DNA of 64,000 bases from a bacterium Scap17 (GTDB lineage: Bacteria > Pseudomonadota > Gammaproteobacteria > Pseudomonadales > Halomonadaceae). The DNA lies in NCBI GenBank assembly GCA_013376735.1, contig VINJ01000001.1, forward strand, positions 1,798,001 through 1,862,000, in the 5' to 3' direction. The notes under the pieces were generated by a model. That model saw only the letters and a program-made list of their open reading frames with translations. It made no database searches and was not told where the DNA came from. The position numbers and the translations under genes are program-made. Below, in pieces: positions 44,061 to 53,542 of this stretch; the first letter of the stretch is position 1, and each line of letters begins with the position of its first letter.

Positions 44061-44974
44061 ATCAGGTGGTGGAAGGGCTTGCGCCGCAGCGCGTGGAAGC
44101 CGTGCGTCGTCCACGTCTTGACTGGCCGTTGCGCCGGGTGATCGGGGCCGCGATGGTCGCCAGTCTGGTGCTGCTGGCCTTGCTGGGCAATCTGGTGATA
44201 CCGGGAGACCCGCTGGAGCAGCATCTCTATCGTGCACTGCAGGGCGCGGATGCCGTCGGTGTCTCTGACGCCGGCGAGGTGATCACCAGCGCCCCGCTGG
44301 GCTATGACCACCTTGGGCGCTCCCTTTATCACCGCCTGGTGGCGGCGCTCGGGCTGTCGCTTTCCATTGCCGCGGGGGCGGTGATTCTGGCGGCTTTTTC
44401 GGGCATTTCGCTGGGCCTGCTGGCCGCGGGACGCGGTGGTTGGGCCGAGCGCCTGTTGAGCCTGGTGGCAGACAGCCTGCTGGCATTGCCGGGGCTGCTG
44501 CTGGTGCTGATGGTCAGCGTCATCCTGCCGTCGACGCCGCTGGCATTGTGGTTGGGTCTGTCGCTGGTGCTGTGGGTGGAATTCTTCCGCCTGGCTCGCG
44601 CCACCGGTCGCAGCGTGCTGGCGAGTCCCGGTGTGGAGGCCAGCCGTCTGCTGGGCTTCGGGGCCTGGTACCGGTTTCGTCATCACCTGTGGCCGGAAAT
44701 GGCACCCGTGATGATGACGGCGATGGCCTTCGGCATGGCCAACGCCCTGATGGCGATTGCCGCGCTGGGCTTCGTGCATGTCGGCATTCCGGAGCCCACG
44801 CCGGAGCTGGGCACCATGATGGTCGAGCTGTTGCCGTACTGGCGTGAAGCGCCATTCGCGCTGCTGACGCCGGTGCTGGTTACCTTCCTGCTGTTGCTGG
44901 GGCTGTTGCTGATGTCCGGCAGCAAGGCCAGAACGTCAACCGCCGCGGACACCCTCGAAGGAGCGCGCCCATGA
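44057..44974 (+). CDS. ABC transporter permease, DppC/NikC type
   Basis: Second permease of the importer, 305 aa. The segment APLGYDHLGRSLYHRLVAALGLSLSIA is the family N-terminal mark. The loop EFFRLARATGRSVLASPGVEASRLLGFGAWYRFRHHLWPE contacts the ATPase. It pairs with the DppB-type protein, with 4-bp overlaps on both sides. Confidence 0.9.
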   Translation: MNQVVEGLAPQRVEAVRRPRLDWPLRRVIGAAMVASLVLLALLGNLVIPGDPLEQHLYRALQGADAVGVSDAGEVITSAPLGYDHLGRSLYHRLVAALGLSLSIAAGAVILAAFSGISLGLLAAGRGGWAERLLSLVADSLLALPGLLLVLMVSVILPSTPLALWLGLSLVLWVEFFRLARATGRSVLASPGVEASRLLGFGAWYRFRHHLWPEMAPVMMTAMAFGMANALMAIAALGFVHVGIPEPTPELGTMMVELLPYWREAPFALLTPVLVTFLLLLGLLLMSGSKARTSTAADTLEGARP

Positions 44975-46488
44975 ATGTCGCGACAATGACCACGCCAGCC
45001 TCTCACACGCGGGATGGGGCAACGGCGGATGATGTGGTGCTAAGTGCCGAGGATGTGAGCGTGCGGGTCCAGGGCGCGCAGACGGCGCTGCTGGAGCCTG
45101 TCTCGCTTGCGCTCAAGGCGGGAGAGCCGCTGGTGGTGATCGGTGAGACGGGGTCCGGCAAGAGTCTGCTGGCTCAGGCACTGCTGGGCACGCTGCCCCC
45201 GGAGCTTGTGGCCTCCGGCAGCCTGTGGCTCGACGGCGAGCCATATCCTCTGCATACGCCAGAGAATCGTCGCCCGCTCTGGGGTCGCCGCCTGGCGGTA
45301 TTGCCCCAGGAGCCCTGGCTGGCGCTGGACCCGTTGATGAAGGTGATTCGTCAGGTCGGTGAGGCATATCGACTGGTCGCGGGGCGTTCGGCACAGGCCT
45401 CCCACGCGGCCGCGCGCAGTGATCTGGAGCAGTTGGGTGTCGCCGCGGCCAGCGAGCAGCTGCCGGGCAAGCTGTCCGGTGGCATGGCGCAACGTGTGGC
45501 CTTTGCGGCCGCCCGCGCCGGCGGCGCACCGCTGTTGATCGCCGACGAGCCGACCAAGGGGCTGGACGCCGCCCGCGTCAGCGAGATCGGCGAGCTGCTG
45601 CTCAAGTCATTGGCCGAGACACCGCGTGCTGGTTTGATGGTCATCACCCATGACATGGCGCTGGCGCACCAGATCGGTGGCCGGCTGATGGTGGTACGCA
45701 GGGGGCAGGTGATCGAGCAGGGCGCTACGCGTGACGTGCTGGCCGCGCCGACACATGCCTATACCCGACGCCTGGTGAATGCCGCGCCGCAGGCCTGGCC
45801 GGAGGCCGCCTTCAAGCCGGCAGCCGACAGTGCAAGCCGTGATGGCAAGGCGGCAGGCGAGACCATCATCCGCGCCGAGAATCTGACCATCGCGCGCGGG
45901 GACACCACATTGCTGCGTGACGTGGAACTCAGCGTGAAGGGCGGTGAGATCATCGGCGTCCAGGGCGCTTCAGGCTGTGGCAAGTCATCGCTGGGCGATG
46001 CACTGCTCGGCCTGTTGCCACCGCATTCAGGACGCGTGGTCCAGCATGCCGAACGCCTGGAATATCAGAAGCTCTACCAGGACCCCGTGGCGACCTTCCC
46101 GCCACGCCGGACACTGGGGCGGCTGTTGAAGGATCTCAGCGCACGCCATGGTCTCGACGACAGCCAGCTGCCGCAGCTGATGGAGCAACTGAGCCTGGCG
46201 CCGGAATTGCTCTCGCGTCTGCCGGGACAGGTCTCGGGTGGCGAGCTGCAGCGTTTCGCGCTGTTGCGTCTGATGCTGATCAAGCCGCGCTTCGTGTTCG
46301 CCGATGAGCCGACCTCACGCCTCGACCCGCTGGTCCAGCAGGAGGTGATCGCCTGCATGGTGAAGATGGTGCGCGAGCAGGGCACGGCGCTGGTGCTGGT
46401 CAGTCATGATGCGGCACTGCTGCGCAAGGTCGCGGATCGCGTGCTGGTAGTAGAGGAAGGTCGCTTGAAGGCGCGTCAGGAGATCTGA
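44971..46488 (+). CDS. ABC transporter ATP-binding protein, two fused nucleotide-binding domains
   Basis: A single 505-aa protein with both ATPase domains of the importer. Domain 1: Walker A G58-ETGSGKS65, signature LSGGMAQRVAFAAARAGG, Walker B LLIADEPTKGLD. Domain 2 starts near residue 295: Walker A G332-ASGCGKS339, signature VSGGELQRFALLR, Walker B FVFADEPTSRLD. In Dpp/Opp systems these are usually two genes (DppD and DppF), so this is a fused form like YejF. A terminator follows about 90 bp downstream. Confidence 0.92.
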   Translation: MNVATMTTPASHTRDGATADDVVLSAEDVSVRVQGAQTALLEPVSLALKAGEPLVVIGETGSGKSLLAQALLGTLPPELVASGSLWLDGEPYPLHTPENRRPLWGRRLAVLPQEPWLALDPLMKVIRQVGEAYRLVAGRSAQASHAAARSDLEQLGVAAASEQLPGKLSGGMAQRVAFAAARAGGAPLLIADEPTKGLDAARVSEIGELLLKSLAETPRAGLMVITHDMALAHQIGGRLMVVRRGQVIEQGATRDVLAAPTHAYTRRLVNAAPQAWPEAAFKPAADSASRDGKAAGETIIRAENLTIARGDTTLLRDVELSVKGGEIIGVQGASGCGKSSLGDALLGLLPPHSGRVVQHAERLEYQKLYQDPVATFPPRRTLGRLLKDLSARHGLDDSQLPQLMEQLSLAPELLSRLPGQVSGGELQRFALLRLMLIKPRFVFADEPTSRLDPLVQQEVIACMVKMVREQGTALVLVSHDAALLRKVADRVLVVEEGRLKARQEI

Positions 46489-46574
46489 TCGCTCACCTGC
46501 CCGCACGGCGGCACCAGAGGACCGCAAGGCATCATCGCAACAGCAAGAATTGCACTAGAAAGACGACGCTTGAT

Positions 46575-46625
46575 ACGCCAACGCCCGGCCGAGACTCTGC
46601 AGGAGTCTCGGCCGGGCGTTGGCGT
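46575..46625. terminator. bidirectional terminator
   Basis: Long, nearly perfect stem (ACGCCAACGCCCGGCCGAGACTC with its complement) and a 4-5-nt loop, between the convergent ABC operon and TspO gene. Confidence 0.93.
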
Positions 46626-46694
46626 TTGGTATCTGCGGGGGATGTTCTGGCGTCTGCTGGCCGCTCATCTGCCGTCAGGACGGTCGCTTAGGGT

Positions 46695-47234
46695 TCAGCC
46701 GCCCAGCAGGGCCGGATTGGCTTGCCAGACGGACCAGGTCAGCGCACTGGCCAGCGTCACCCACGCCAGATAGGGCAGCATCAACAGCCCGGCCAGGCGA
46801 CTGATACGCCAGAAGGCGATCAGGGTGACGGCGATCAGCGTCCACAGCACCAGCACGTCGATGAACGCCGCCTGACCGAGATGCCAGGCGAAGAACAGCC
46901 AGCTCCACAGGCCGTTGACGACCAGCTGCACCACGAACAGCCCGAGCGCCAGACGATGGCGCCAACGGAAGCCATTGCTGGCATGCAAGCCATCGCGCGC
47001 GACACGCCAGGCGGCGAGCGCCATCATCACGAACAGCGCCGTCCACACCGGCCCGAAGGCCCCCGCCGGCGGGGCCCAGGCCGGTTGGGTAAGGCTTGCA
47101 TAGAAGGTCTTCGCGTCAACCGAGGCCAGCGCGCCGATGGCGGCAGTGAGGAAGCTCAACCCGAACCACACCACCATCTGGGCGGTGGAGCGTGCAGCGG
47201 AGGGTGAGGAAGACGCGGAACGTGGCGATGTCAT
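46695..47234 (-). CDS. TspO/MBR family protein (tryptophan-rich sensory protein)
   Basis: Five-helix membrane protein of 179 aa. The family signature is clear: LTQPAWAPPAGAFGPVWTALFVMMALAAW, LVVNGLWSWLFFAWHLGQAAFIDVL and LLMLPYLAWVTLASALTWSVWQANP. TspO binds and may degrade porphyrins and responds to oxidative stress. AGGAGA lies 9 nt before ATG 47234. It stands alone. Confidence 0.92.
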   Translation of the reverse strand: MTSPRSASSSPSAARSTAQMVVWFGLSFLTAAIGALASVDAKTFYASLTQPAWAPPAGAFGPVWTALFVMMALAAWRVARDGLHASNGFRWRHRLALGLFVVQLVVNGLWSWLFFAWHLGQAAFIDVLVLWTLIAVTLIAFWRISRLAGLLMLPYLAWVTLASALTWSVWQANPALLGG

Positions 47235-47415
47235 CTGGCGGTCTCCTGTCTCGAAAAGCGTGATAGAGAAAGACACGATATCCCACGCTGCGTCTTGGTT
47301 CACCGTCCCGTTCTTCCTGAAAGGTGTACATGAACGGTTTAGCTGAGAGGTACGTCTGCACGGTTCAGCTGAACGGAACATCTGAACGGCTCAGCTGCGG
47401 GCGGCAGCGCCATCC

Positions 47416-48309
47416 TCAATCCGGCACCGGTCCATCGAAGACTTCCTTGCTGCGACCGGTCAGCGTCGTGCCCACCGAGGCGGCGATGACCAGACCGATG
47501 GCGAGCCACTGGAAGATGCCCAGCGTCTGACCGAGGAACAGCAGGCCGGAGAGCGCCCCGATGGCGGGTTCCAGACTCATCAGGGTGCCGAAGGTGTGGG
47601 TCGGCAGGCGCGGCAAGGCCACCATCTCGAGGGTGTAGGGCAGCGCGGTCGAGAGCACCGCGACGGCCAGTGCCAACGGCAGGATATCGACCGAAAACAT
47701 GGCGCTGCCGGCCTCCATCAGGCCGACGGGCGCGACGACCACCGCCGCGATCGTGATGCCCAGCGCCGCGCTCTGGGTGCCATTGCCTGCGCCGGCCTTC
47801 TGGCCGAACAGGATATACAGCGCCCAGCAGAGGCCAGCGCCGAGGGCGAAGGCGGCACCGACGGGGTCGATCGGCGCGGCGGTGTCCTCACCCAGCAACA
47901 GCAGCAGTACCAGCCCGGTGATCGCCAGTGCCACCCAGCCAAGGTCGATCCAGCGGCGCGAGCTCAGCAGCGCCACGGCCAGCGGGCCGGTGAATTCCAG
48001 TGCCACGGCGATGCCCAGCGGTACCGTCTTGAGGGCCTGGTAGAACAGCAGGTTCATCACGCCCAGCGCCACGCCGTAGATGGTGATGGACTTCCAGGCC
48101 TTGCGCGTCACCGGCTTGCGCCACGGGCGCAGAATGGCCAGCAGCAGAATCGAGGCGATGATCAGACGAATCGCCGTCGCGCCCGCCGCGCCGATCATCG
48201 GGAACAGGGAAGTGGCCAGCGAAGCACCGCTCTGGATCGAGCACATGGCAACCAGCAGCATGGCGACGGGCCACAGACGAGAAGAGGAGGCGGCGACGGC
48301 AATGGACAT
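47416..48309 (-). CDS. rhtA: RhtA-type EamA exporter (threonine/homoserine)
   Basis: Ten-helix DMT exporter of 297 aa, the length of E. coli RhtA. AMCSIQSGASLATSLFPMIGAAGATAIRLIIAS and YQALKTVPLGIAVALEFTGPLAVAL are close to RhtA. The C-terminal LEMVALPRLPTHTFGTLMSLEPAIGALSGLLFLGQTL is its signature. AAGGAGA precedes the ATG. It is divergent from an XRE-cupin regulator, which probably controls it. The exact amino acid exported is inferred from family. Confidence 0.82.
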   Translation of the reverse strand: MSIAVAASSSRLWPVAMLLVAMCSIQSGASLATSLFPMIGAAGATAIRLIIASILLLAILRPWRKPVTRKAWKSITIYGVALGVMNLLFYQALKTVPLGIAVALEFTGPLAVALLSSRRWIDLGWVALAITGLVLLLLLGEDTAAPIDPVGAAFALGAGLCWALYILFGQKAGAGNGTQSAALGITIAAVVVAPVGLMEAGSAMFSVDILPLALAVAVLSTALPYTLEMVALPRLPTHTFGTLMSLEPAIGALSGLLFLGQTLGIFQWLAIGLVIAASVGTTLTGRSKEVFDGPVPD

Positions 48310-48456
48310 TGAAGTCTCCTTGAGCGATCCAGTGGATGACGGGCATGGTCAGTCAAGAACACATGCGGCATGATTCAGGGACATTGAGGTAGCAAGGGAA
48401 GGGAGCTTGAGGCCAGTGGGATGCCGGCTTCCCTCATCGTCAGCGGGATTGTACGG

Positions 48457-49029
48457 ATGCGCACTATATTGCACAACAGTAAAGATCGACCCGATGTTCT
48501 GGTCCATGTCGCGGCCAATGTTCGCCGTCTGCGTCTGGCCGCCGAGCTGAGCCAGCAGGCACTCGCGGATCAGGCCGAGATCAGCCGCCGCATGCTGGTG
48601 AACATCGAGAAGGGCGACGTCAATGTCAGCCTCGGCACGCTCGACAAGCTCGCCGAGGCACTTGGGGTGCTCTTCTACGCGCTGGTGCAGCCCCCGGAAA
48701 GCGAAGACTCGGCACGCATCAATGAGGTGGCGTGGGTCGGGCAGGCGCCCGAAAGTCGCGCGGTGCTGCTGGCCAGCAAGCCGGCGACCCAGGAAGTCGA
48801 GTTATGGGACTGGACCCTCGCCCCCGGCGAGCACTATGACTCCGCGCCCGATGATGCCGGTTGGCATGAGATGCTGGTGGTCACGCAAGGCGAGCTGACC
48901 CTTACGCTGGAACGTGAGGAAATCGTCATTCACGCCGGGGATTTCCATGTCTATCCCAGTGATCAGGCCTACCGCTACCAAAACACGGGCACCGGGATGC
49001 TGCGCTTCATCCGCAACGTGCTGCACTGA
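48457..49029 (+). CDS. XRE-cupin transcriptional regulator
   Basis: A 190-aa regulator. Residues 15-70 are a helix-turn-helix (NVRRLRLAAELSQQALADQAEISRRMLVNIEKGDVNVSLGTLDKLAEALGV). Residues 115-185 are a cupin sensor (WHEMLVVTQGELTLTLEREEIVIHAGDFHVYPSDQAYRYQN). The pair is typical for regulators of amino-acid or polyamine export and use. Divergence from rhtA suggests it controls that exporter. The start is uncertain: ATG 48421, ATG 48457 and TTG 48469 are in frame; a TATATT-like box at the 5' end favours a later start. Confidence 0.85.
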   Translation: MRTILHNSKDRPDVLVHVAANVRRLRLAAELSQQALADQAEISRRMLVNIEKGDVNVSLGTLDKLAEALGVLFYALVQPPESEDSARINEVAWVGQAPESRAVLLASKPATQEVELWDWTLAPGEHYDSAPDDAGWHEMLVVTQGELTLTLEREEIVIHAGDFHVYPSDQAYRYQNTGTGMLRFIRNVLH

Positions 49030-49668
49030 TCACCCGGCATGAAGTGAACTGCCATGTGTCCGGGCTCCTGCGCTGACTCTTCGATTCATGAAGATGGTGC
49101 AGGGGGTCGGTGTAGAGGATCGGTGCAAAAGATCAATGCGTGCCCCTTTATCGCGCATCTGCCGATCACAAGCTGCGCTCCCGCGCGGCGCTGGCGTCAG
49201 TCCTGCCTTCACCCACGATCATCATTCCGGCGTTTCACTTGTCCGCATGCGCCCCTGCAAGCCTTTGCAGGGGCGAGTGTTGAACCGCGTTCTGCCTCAA
49301 GGCCCCAGCTCAGCGAGCTTTCGCAGCTGATACCTCTCGCCAGGATGGTCTCTCTCCAAGACTTTCTCCCGCCAATATTGTCTCTCACCAATACTGCCTT
49401 GCGGCAACGCTGATTGATGCGGCAGCACCCTGACAGATCACTGGCTTGTTAGCGCTTTAGTATGTGAAATTCCTGATTTTCTAATGTTTGGCAGAGAGAT
49501 TGCTTGGTCATGTGAAAAAGTAATCGCTTGCCACTGATTTTGGCATTGGTCGTCACGCAAGTGGCTCGCATAGCCTGTGGCTGTCTGGCTGGGGCCTGGG
49601 CCGTCATGTGCAGGCCCGCCAGGCAAGGATGACTCCAATAACAAGACTCGCGTGTGAGGGACAGGAAT
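49030..49668. other. long intergenic region, no recognised gene
   Basis: 639 bp with only a hairpin that stands out at 49250-49275 (CGCCCCTGCAA with its complement, 4-nt loop, no U-run). The last 200 bp are more AT-rich and could hold the promoter of the antiporter gene. No coding frame here has a ribosome site or motif. Confidence 0.5.
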
Positions 49669-51132
49669 ATGCAGCAACAGGACACGAAGGAACTGGTGTT
49701 TCGGGGTGGTGTGGTGGGCGCCCTGGTGCCGCTGATGGTGCTGGTGGCGGGGCTGATCTACCTCTCGGTATTCGAGCGTGCAGGCACCCAGCCTTTCTGG
49801 GCCTGCGCCTGGCTGGCGATGGGGGTCGGGCTCTTTCTGTGTCGTGACCGCTCGGCCTACTGCGAGAGCCTGCTGCGTGGCATGGGCAACCACACCGCGA
49901 CCGCCATCATTGCCCTATGGCTGCTCGCCGGGGTCTTCGGCAAGCTGATGATGGCTGGTGGGCTCATCGATGGCCTGCAATGGATTGGTGCCTCGATGGG
50001 CGCCACCGGAGGTGTCTTCGTGGTGCTCGCCTTCGCCATCTGCATGGTGTTCTCGCTGGGTACGGGTACCAGCGTGGGCACTGTCATCGGCCTTGGCCCC
50101 GTGCTGTATCCGGCTGGGGTGATGCTGGGCGCGGACCCGACGATGTTGGCGGTGGCGCTGCTCTCGGGCGCTGCCTTCGGTGACAATCTGTCGCCAGTCT
50201 CGGATACCACCATCGTGTCGTCCTTCACCCAGGGGGCGCAGGTCGCGGATGTCATTCGCACGCGTCTGCCGCTGGCACTGTCCGCGGCGGCCATCTGCGT
50301 GGTGATCTTCCTGGTGGCCGGTGGTAGCGAGACGGCGCTGACCGAGGTGCCTGCGCTGGCATCAGGCAATGCGCTCGGCCTGGTCATGCTGTTGCCTCTG
50401 GCCGTGGTGGTCGGCTTGGCCCTCAAGCGTCGCCATATCATCGAAGCGATGTTCTTCGGCAATCTGGTCGCCATGCTCTGCGCTCTCGTGATCGGCGCCA
50501 TCAGTCTGGACGATATCTTTGCGCTGCCGGCACAGCGCGGTGAAAGCACCGGCTTGATCGAGAATGGCATCGCCTCGGTGACCGGCGCCGTGCTGTTCGC
50601 CCTGATGGTGCTGGCGCTGACACAGGTGATTCTGGATGCCGGCCTGATGCGTCGTCTGCTCGACAAGGCCAATGACAGCTTGATCACGTCGCGTACGGGG
50701 GCCGAGACAGGCATCGTGGCGGTGACGGTCGCGGCGTCCATCCCGCTGTCCGCCAATGCGCCGGCACTGTTGCTGGTCGGCCCCGGGCTGGTGCGCAAGC
50801 TGGCCGAGAAGTTCGGGATCGCGCCGGAGCGCAGTGCCAACCTGATGGACTGCGCCGTCTGCACGGTCTTCTTCCTGCTGCCCTGGCATATCGCGGTGGC
50901 CGTCTGGCAGCAGGTGATCGCTGCCAGTGCCGCCGAGGCGGGCGTCGCGGCGCCGAGTGCCATGGCGTCCTTCTTCACGCCTTACCCCTGGGCGATGCTG
51001 GTGGTGCTGGCCATCTCCATCACCTGGCGTGCGCGCAGCTCTCGCAAGCAGAGCACTCACACACAGCAGGCCGCAGCCGCTGGAGGTGGCAATCACGAGA
51101 CGGTGCTGGCGGCGCCGGCCAGGGAAGTGTGA
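49669..51132 (+). CDS. NhaC family Na+/H+ antiporter
   Basis: Membrane protein of 487 aa with about 11-12 helices, exchanging Na+ (or a substrate) for H+. The family blocks are LGTGTSVGTVIGLGPVLYPAGVMLGAD, SGAAFGDNLSPVSDTTIVSSFTQG and IPLSANAPALLLVGPGLVRKLAEKFG. Some members exchange organic acids such as malate/lactate. ACAGGAAT precedes ATG 49669. A halophile would need such activity; that is inference. An imperfect hairpin follows the gene (51190-51239). Confidence 0.88.
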   Translation: MQQQDTKELVFRGGVVGALVPLMVLVAGLIYLSVFERAGTQPFWACAWLAMGVGLFLCRDRSAYCESLLRGMGNHTATAIIALWLLAGVFGKLMMAGGLIDGLQWIGASMGATGGVFVVLAFAICMVFSLGTGTSVGTVIGLGPVLYPAGVMLGADPTMLAVALLSGAAFGDNLSPVSDTTIVSSFTQGAQVADVIRTRLPLALSAAAICVVIFLVAGGSETALTEVPALASGNALGLVMLLPLAVVVGLALKRRHIIEAMFFGNLVAMLCALVIGAISLDDIFALPAQRGESTGLIENGIASVTGAVLFALMVLALTQVILDAGLMRRLLDKANDSLITSRTGAETGIVAVTVAASIPLSANAPALLLVGPGLVRKLAEKFGIAPERSANLMDCAVCTVFFLLPWHIAVAVWQQVIAASAAEAGVAAPSAMASFFTPYPWAMLVVLAISITWRARSSRKQSTHTQQAAAAGGGNHETVLAAPAREV

Positions 51133-51189
51133 GCCGCACACCGCTAGCCTGTACGCAAGCCAGTGCCCTGACGTTTGAGGCTTGATGCA

Positions 51190-51239
51190 CACAGCGCCCT
51201 GCGACACTCCTGACTGATGGAGTCTCGCGGGGCGTTGTG
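51190..51239 (+). terminator. imperfect long hairpin
   Basis: CACAGCGCCCTGCGACACTCC pairs with the downstream arm with three mismatches (8-nt loop). No U-run follows. It is downstream of the antiporter gene. Confidence 0.55.
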
Positions 51240-51389
51240 GTGTCTGGCAGACGCTTTTCTGCTTCTGTCTCAGTTTCTGGGTATGTCCCTGTCACTGGCC
51301 CAGCTATCGCAAGGCGGCGTGCATTGCCTCGAACTCAATCCCGCATGGCCTGTCCCAATATCATGACGTTTCATTTCAAGGAGCCATGC

Positions 51390-52427
51390 ATGGCGAAGGT
51401 ACGTATCACGCAACAGGGCACGATCCATTGTTTTCCGGCCGGCTTGAAGGATGAGGAGGGCAAGCTGGTGAACGCCGAGATTTCCGCCGTGGCCTATGAC
51501 GGCGAGCGTCTGTTGATGGCGAGTGACAAGCCGATTCCGGGCGAGGGACGCTCGGCGGTCTTCTCCTTGCCTCTGGATTCGCAAGGGCCCGATGACAGTC
51601 AGCTCGAGTATCTGACCACGCCGTTGATCCGTCAGGCGGTCAAGTATGAAGACTTCGCGCTGACCACCGATGGCCGTCACATGTTGGCAACCACCGGGTT
51701 TGATCGTATCGACAGCGAGAGCCATGCCCTGAATGCCTACAACCACCTGTTGATCTGGCCGCTGGGTGAGCCGGGCAAGGTGCAGGTGGTCGACCCGGAC
51801 CCGCGTGACGGGGTCGAGGGCTCACTGGAATTTCGTCAGAAGTTGGAGGCGGCCATTGGCCAGCCGTACTACAAGATCGAAGGTCTGGCGGTCGTTCCGA
51901 GTGACAAGGGTGATGGGCTGATCCTGTTCGGGGTGCGCGAACAAGGCAACTCGCATGATGACTTCGCGTACGTGCGACGCGTCATCGGGGCGCGCTATGC
52001 CATGACCGACAGCGACAATATCGAGTTCATCGAGGACCTTCACGACGTCTATGCGTTTGATCCCGCCGAGTATGAGGGCGTGAATCACGAGTGTGGTCTT
52101 TCGAGCCTGGAATATGACCCCTATCACGCACGCCTCTATCTGGTAACCAGCTTCGAGACCGAGCAGGGCAGTGAAGAGGTGATCGGGGGCTATCTGTGGG
52201 TGCTGTCGCTGGCCGACTTCCATGCAGGCAAATCCCCGACGCTGGTGACGCATGAGGATGGTCGCGTGCTGGAGTTCGAGCACAAGGCGGAGGGGCTTGC
52301 GGTACTGGATCGCGAACGGCTGTTCGTGGTCTATGACAATGATCGCAACCATGAGCTGGGTAGCGTGGATGAACGCGATGAGCGCCACTCCTGTGAAGCG
52401 CCCTATACAATGCTGGCGCTGGTCTGA
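51390..52427 (+). CDS. predicted beta-propeller-like protein of unknown function
   Basis: A 345-aa soluble protein without a signal peptide. Repeating strand blocks are seen: AEISAVAYDGERLLMASDK, VKYEDFALTTDGRHMLATTGFD, YKIEGLAVVPSDKGDGLILFGVRE, GLSSLEYDPYHARLYLVTSFE and AEGLAVLDRERLFVVYDND. The last resembles proteins with phytase-like or DUF3616-like propellers, but I do not recognise the family. AAGGAG lies 8-12 nt before ATG 51390. It is flanked by the antiporter upstream and a terminator downstream, so it is probably transcribed alone. Function unknown. Confidence 0.7.
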   Translation: MAKVRITQQGTIHCFPAGLKDEEGKLVNAEISAVAYDGERLLMASDKPIPGEGRSAVFSLPLDSQGPDDSQLEYLTTPLIRQAVKYEDFALTTDGRHMLATTGFDRIDSESHALNAYNHLLIWPLGEPGKVQVVDPDPRDGVEGSLEFRQKLEAAIGQPYYKIEGLAVVPSDKGDGLILFGVREQGNSHDDFAYVRRVIGARYAMTDSDNIEFIEDLHDVYAFDPAEYEGVNHECGLSSLEYDPYHARLYLVTSFETEQGSEEVIGGYLWVLSLADFHAGKSPTLVTHEDGRVLEFEHKAEGLAVLDRERLFVVYDNDRNHELGSVDERDERHSCEAPYTMLALV

Positions 52428-52734
52428 CGGCAGCTCGCTGGATTAGAGATCGGTTCACAGGCCGGGGAAACAAACTCACGGCTTTTGCACCGAAATGGGG
52501 GGCTGACTGTCTTCGTGATGGCCTCCCTGATCTTCTCTGTTAGCACTTCTGTTATCGCCTGCGCGTTGCTGGTTGAGCTCCACGCTGAATCATTATTTCC
52601 CCGCCGGGATTGATGACGACAAAGCCCCGACATGCCTGTGCATGCCGGGGCTTTTCATGATCTCACCTTCCCTGTGTCAATGCGCTTTGTTACACGACAT
52701 CGAGTGGTGAATCCATTCTATTCAAGGCTTGAGA
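52428..52734. other. intergenic region with terminator
   Basis: 307 bp between convergent genes. Only the terminator at 52621-52655 is recognisable. Confidence 0.6.
52621..52655. terminator. bidirectional terminator
   Basis: AAAGCCCCGACATGC with its complement (one mismatch), a 4-nt loop and a T-run, between the convergent propeller and DUF3455 genes. Confidence 0.9.
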
Positions 52735-53250
52735 TTACATGGCCTTGTAGAACAGATAATCGGCCTGGTACATCACGATTTCGACCTTGTCCTTGTGAGC
52801 TTCATCGCAGGCCATGTCAGGTGCGGCACCGCCCTGGGTATTGAGGCGCTGAACATAGGTGACGCCTTGCATATGCCCTTCACCTTCGGCCGGATTGGCC
52901 TCGACCAGCTGCAGCGGAATATTGCCCTTGCCGTTGGGCTCAACCGCCAGCTGTGTGCCGGTGATCTTGGAGCCATCCATGGACTCCCAGGTGGCGGGCG
53001 GACCATAGTATTTGCCGACCTGCTTGCCATCGGCATCATTCAGAGCGGCATCCGGACCCTTGAAGACCCAGCCCATGGTGCCATCGTCCTTGGCTTCGCA
53101 GGCCCATTTGATCTTGCCGACACCGACGGTTTCCATGGCGACTTCATTGCCTTTTGGCACCGTGACGCTCTCGGGAACCTCCATGGCTTGAGCCAGCGGG
53201 CTCAATGCGAGGGCAGCGAAAATACCAGAGATACAGGCGATTGTTTTCAT
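52735..53250 (-). CDS. secreted DUF3455 protein
   Basis: A 171-aa protein with signal peptide MKTIACISGIFAALALSPLAQAM. The rest matches DUF3455 by motif: WACEAKDDGTMGWVFKGPDAAL, GKYYGPPATWESMDGSKI, GVTYVQRLNTQGG, CDEAHKDKVEIVMYQADYLFY. Two Cys (CEAK and CDEA) could form a disulfide. Function unknown; exported to the periplasm or outside. The gene is upstream of a terminator on both sides, so it is likely monocistronic. Confidence 0.87.
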   Translation of the reverse strand: MKTIACISGIFAALALSPLAQAMEVPESVTVPKGNEVAMETVGVGKIKWACEAKDDGTMGWVFKGPDAALNDADGKQVGKYYGPPATWESMDGSKITGTQLAVEPNGKGNIPLQLVEANPAEGEGHMQGVTYVQRLNTQGGAAPDMACDEAHKDKVEIVMYQADYLFYKAM

Positions 53251-53477
53251 CTTGACGACTCCGTAGACAGATAAGGTTCAGCTAGCGGTTGCAGGTGTGT
53301 CGTTGTCTCCCTTGCACTGTTCATAACGCTGGCCTTTCTCGTCTGGATGTCACGGGATCAGATTTTTTTCGTGGTTTTTTCGTGGCCTGTTTTCAGCGCC
53401 TATCAGCGGCGTCATGAAAAGAGGCCAGAAGCGCAAAGCGGGCAAGGTGAAAGCCAGGTGGCAAGCAACAGGCCCAG

Positions 53478-53520
53478 ACACACAGACGCCCCGCAGCACG
53501 AGGCTGCGGGGCGTCTGTGT
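53478..53520 (-). terminator. terminator after the peroxiredoxin gene
   Basis: Stem ACACAGACGCCCCGCAGC with its complement, a 4-nt loop. It lies 23 bp downstream of the minus-strand peroxiredoxin gene. Confidence 0.85.
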
Positions 53521-53542
53521 GACGGCGTGAACCCTGAAGGAT

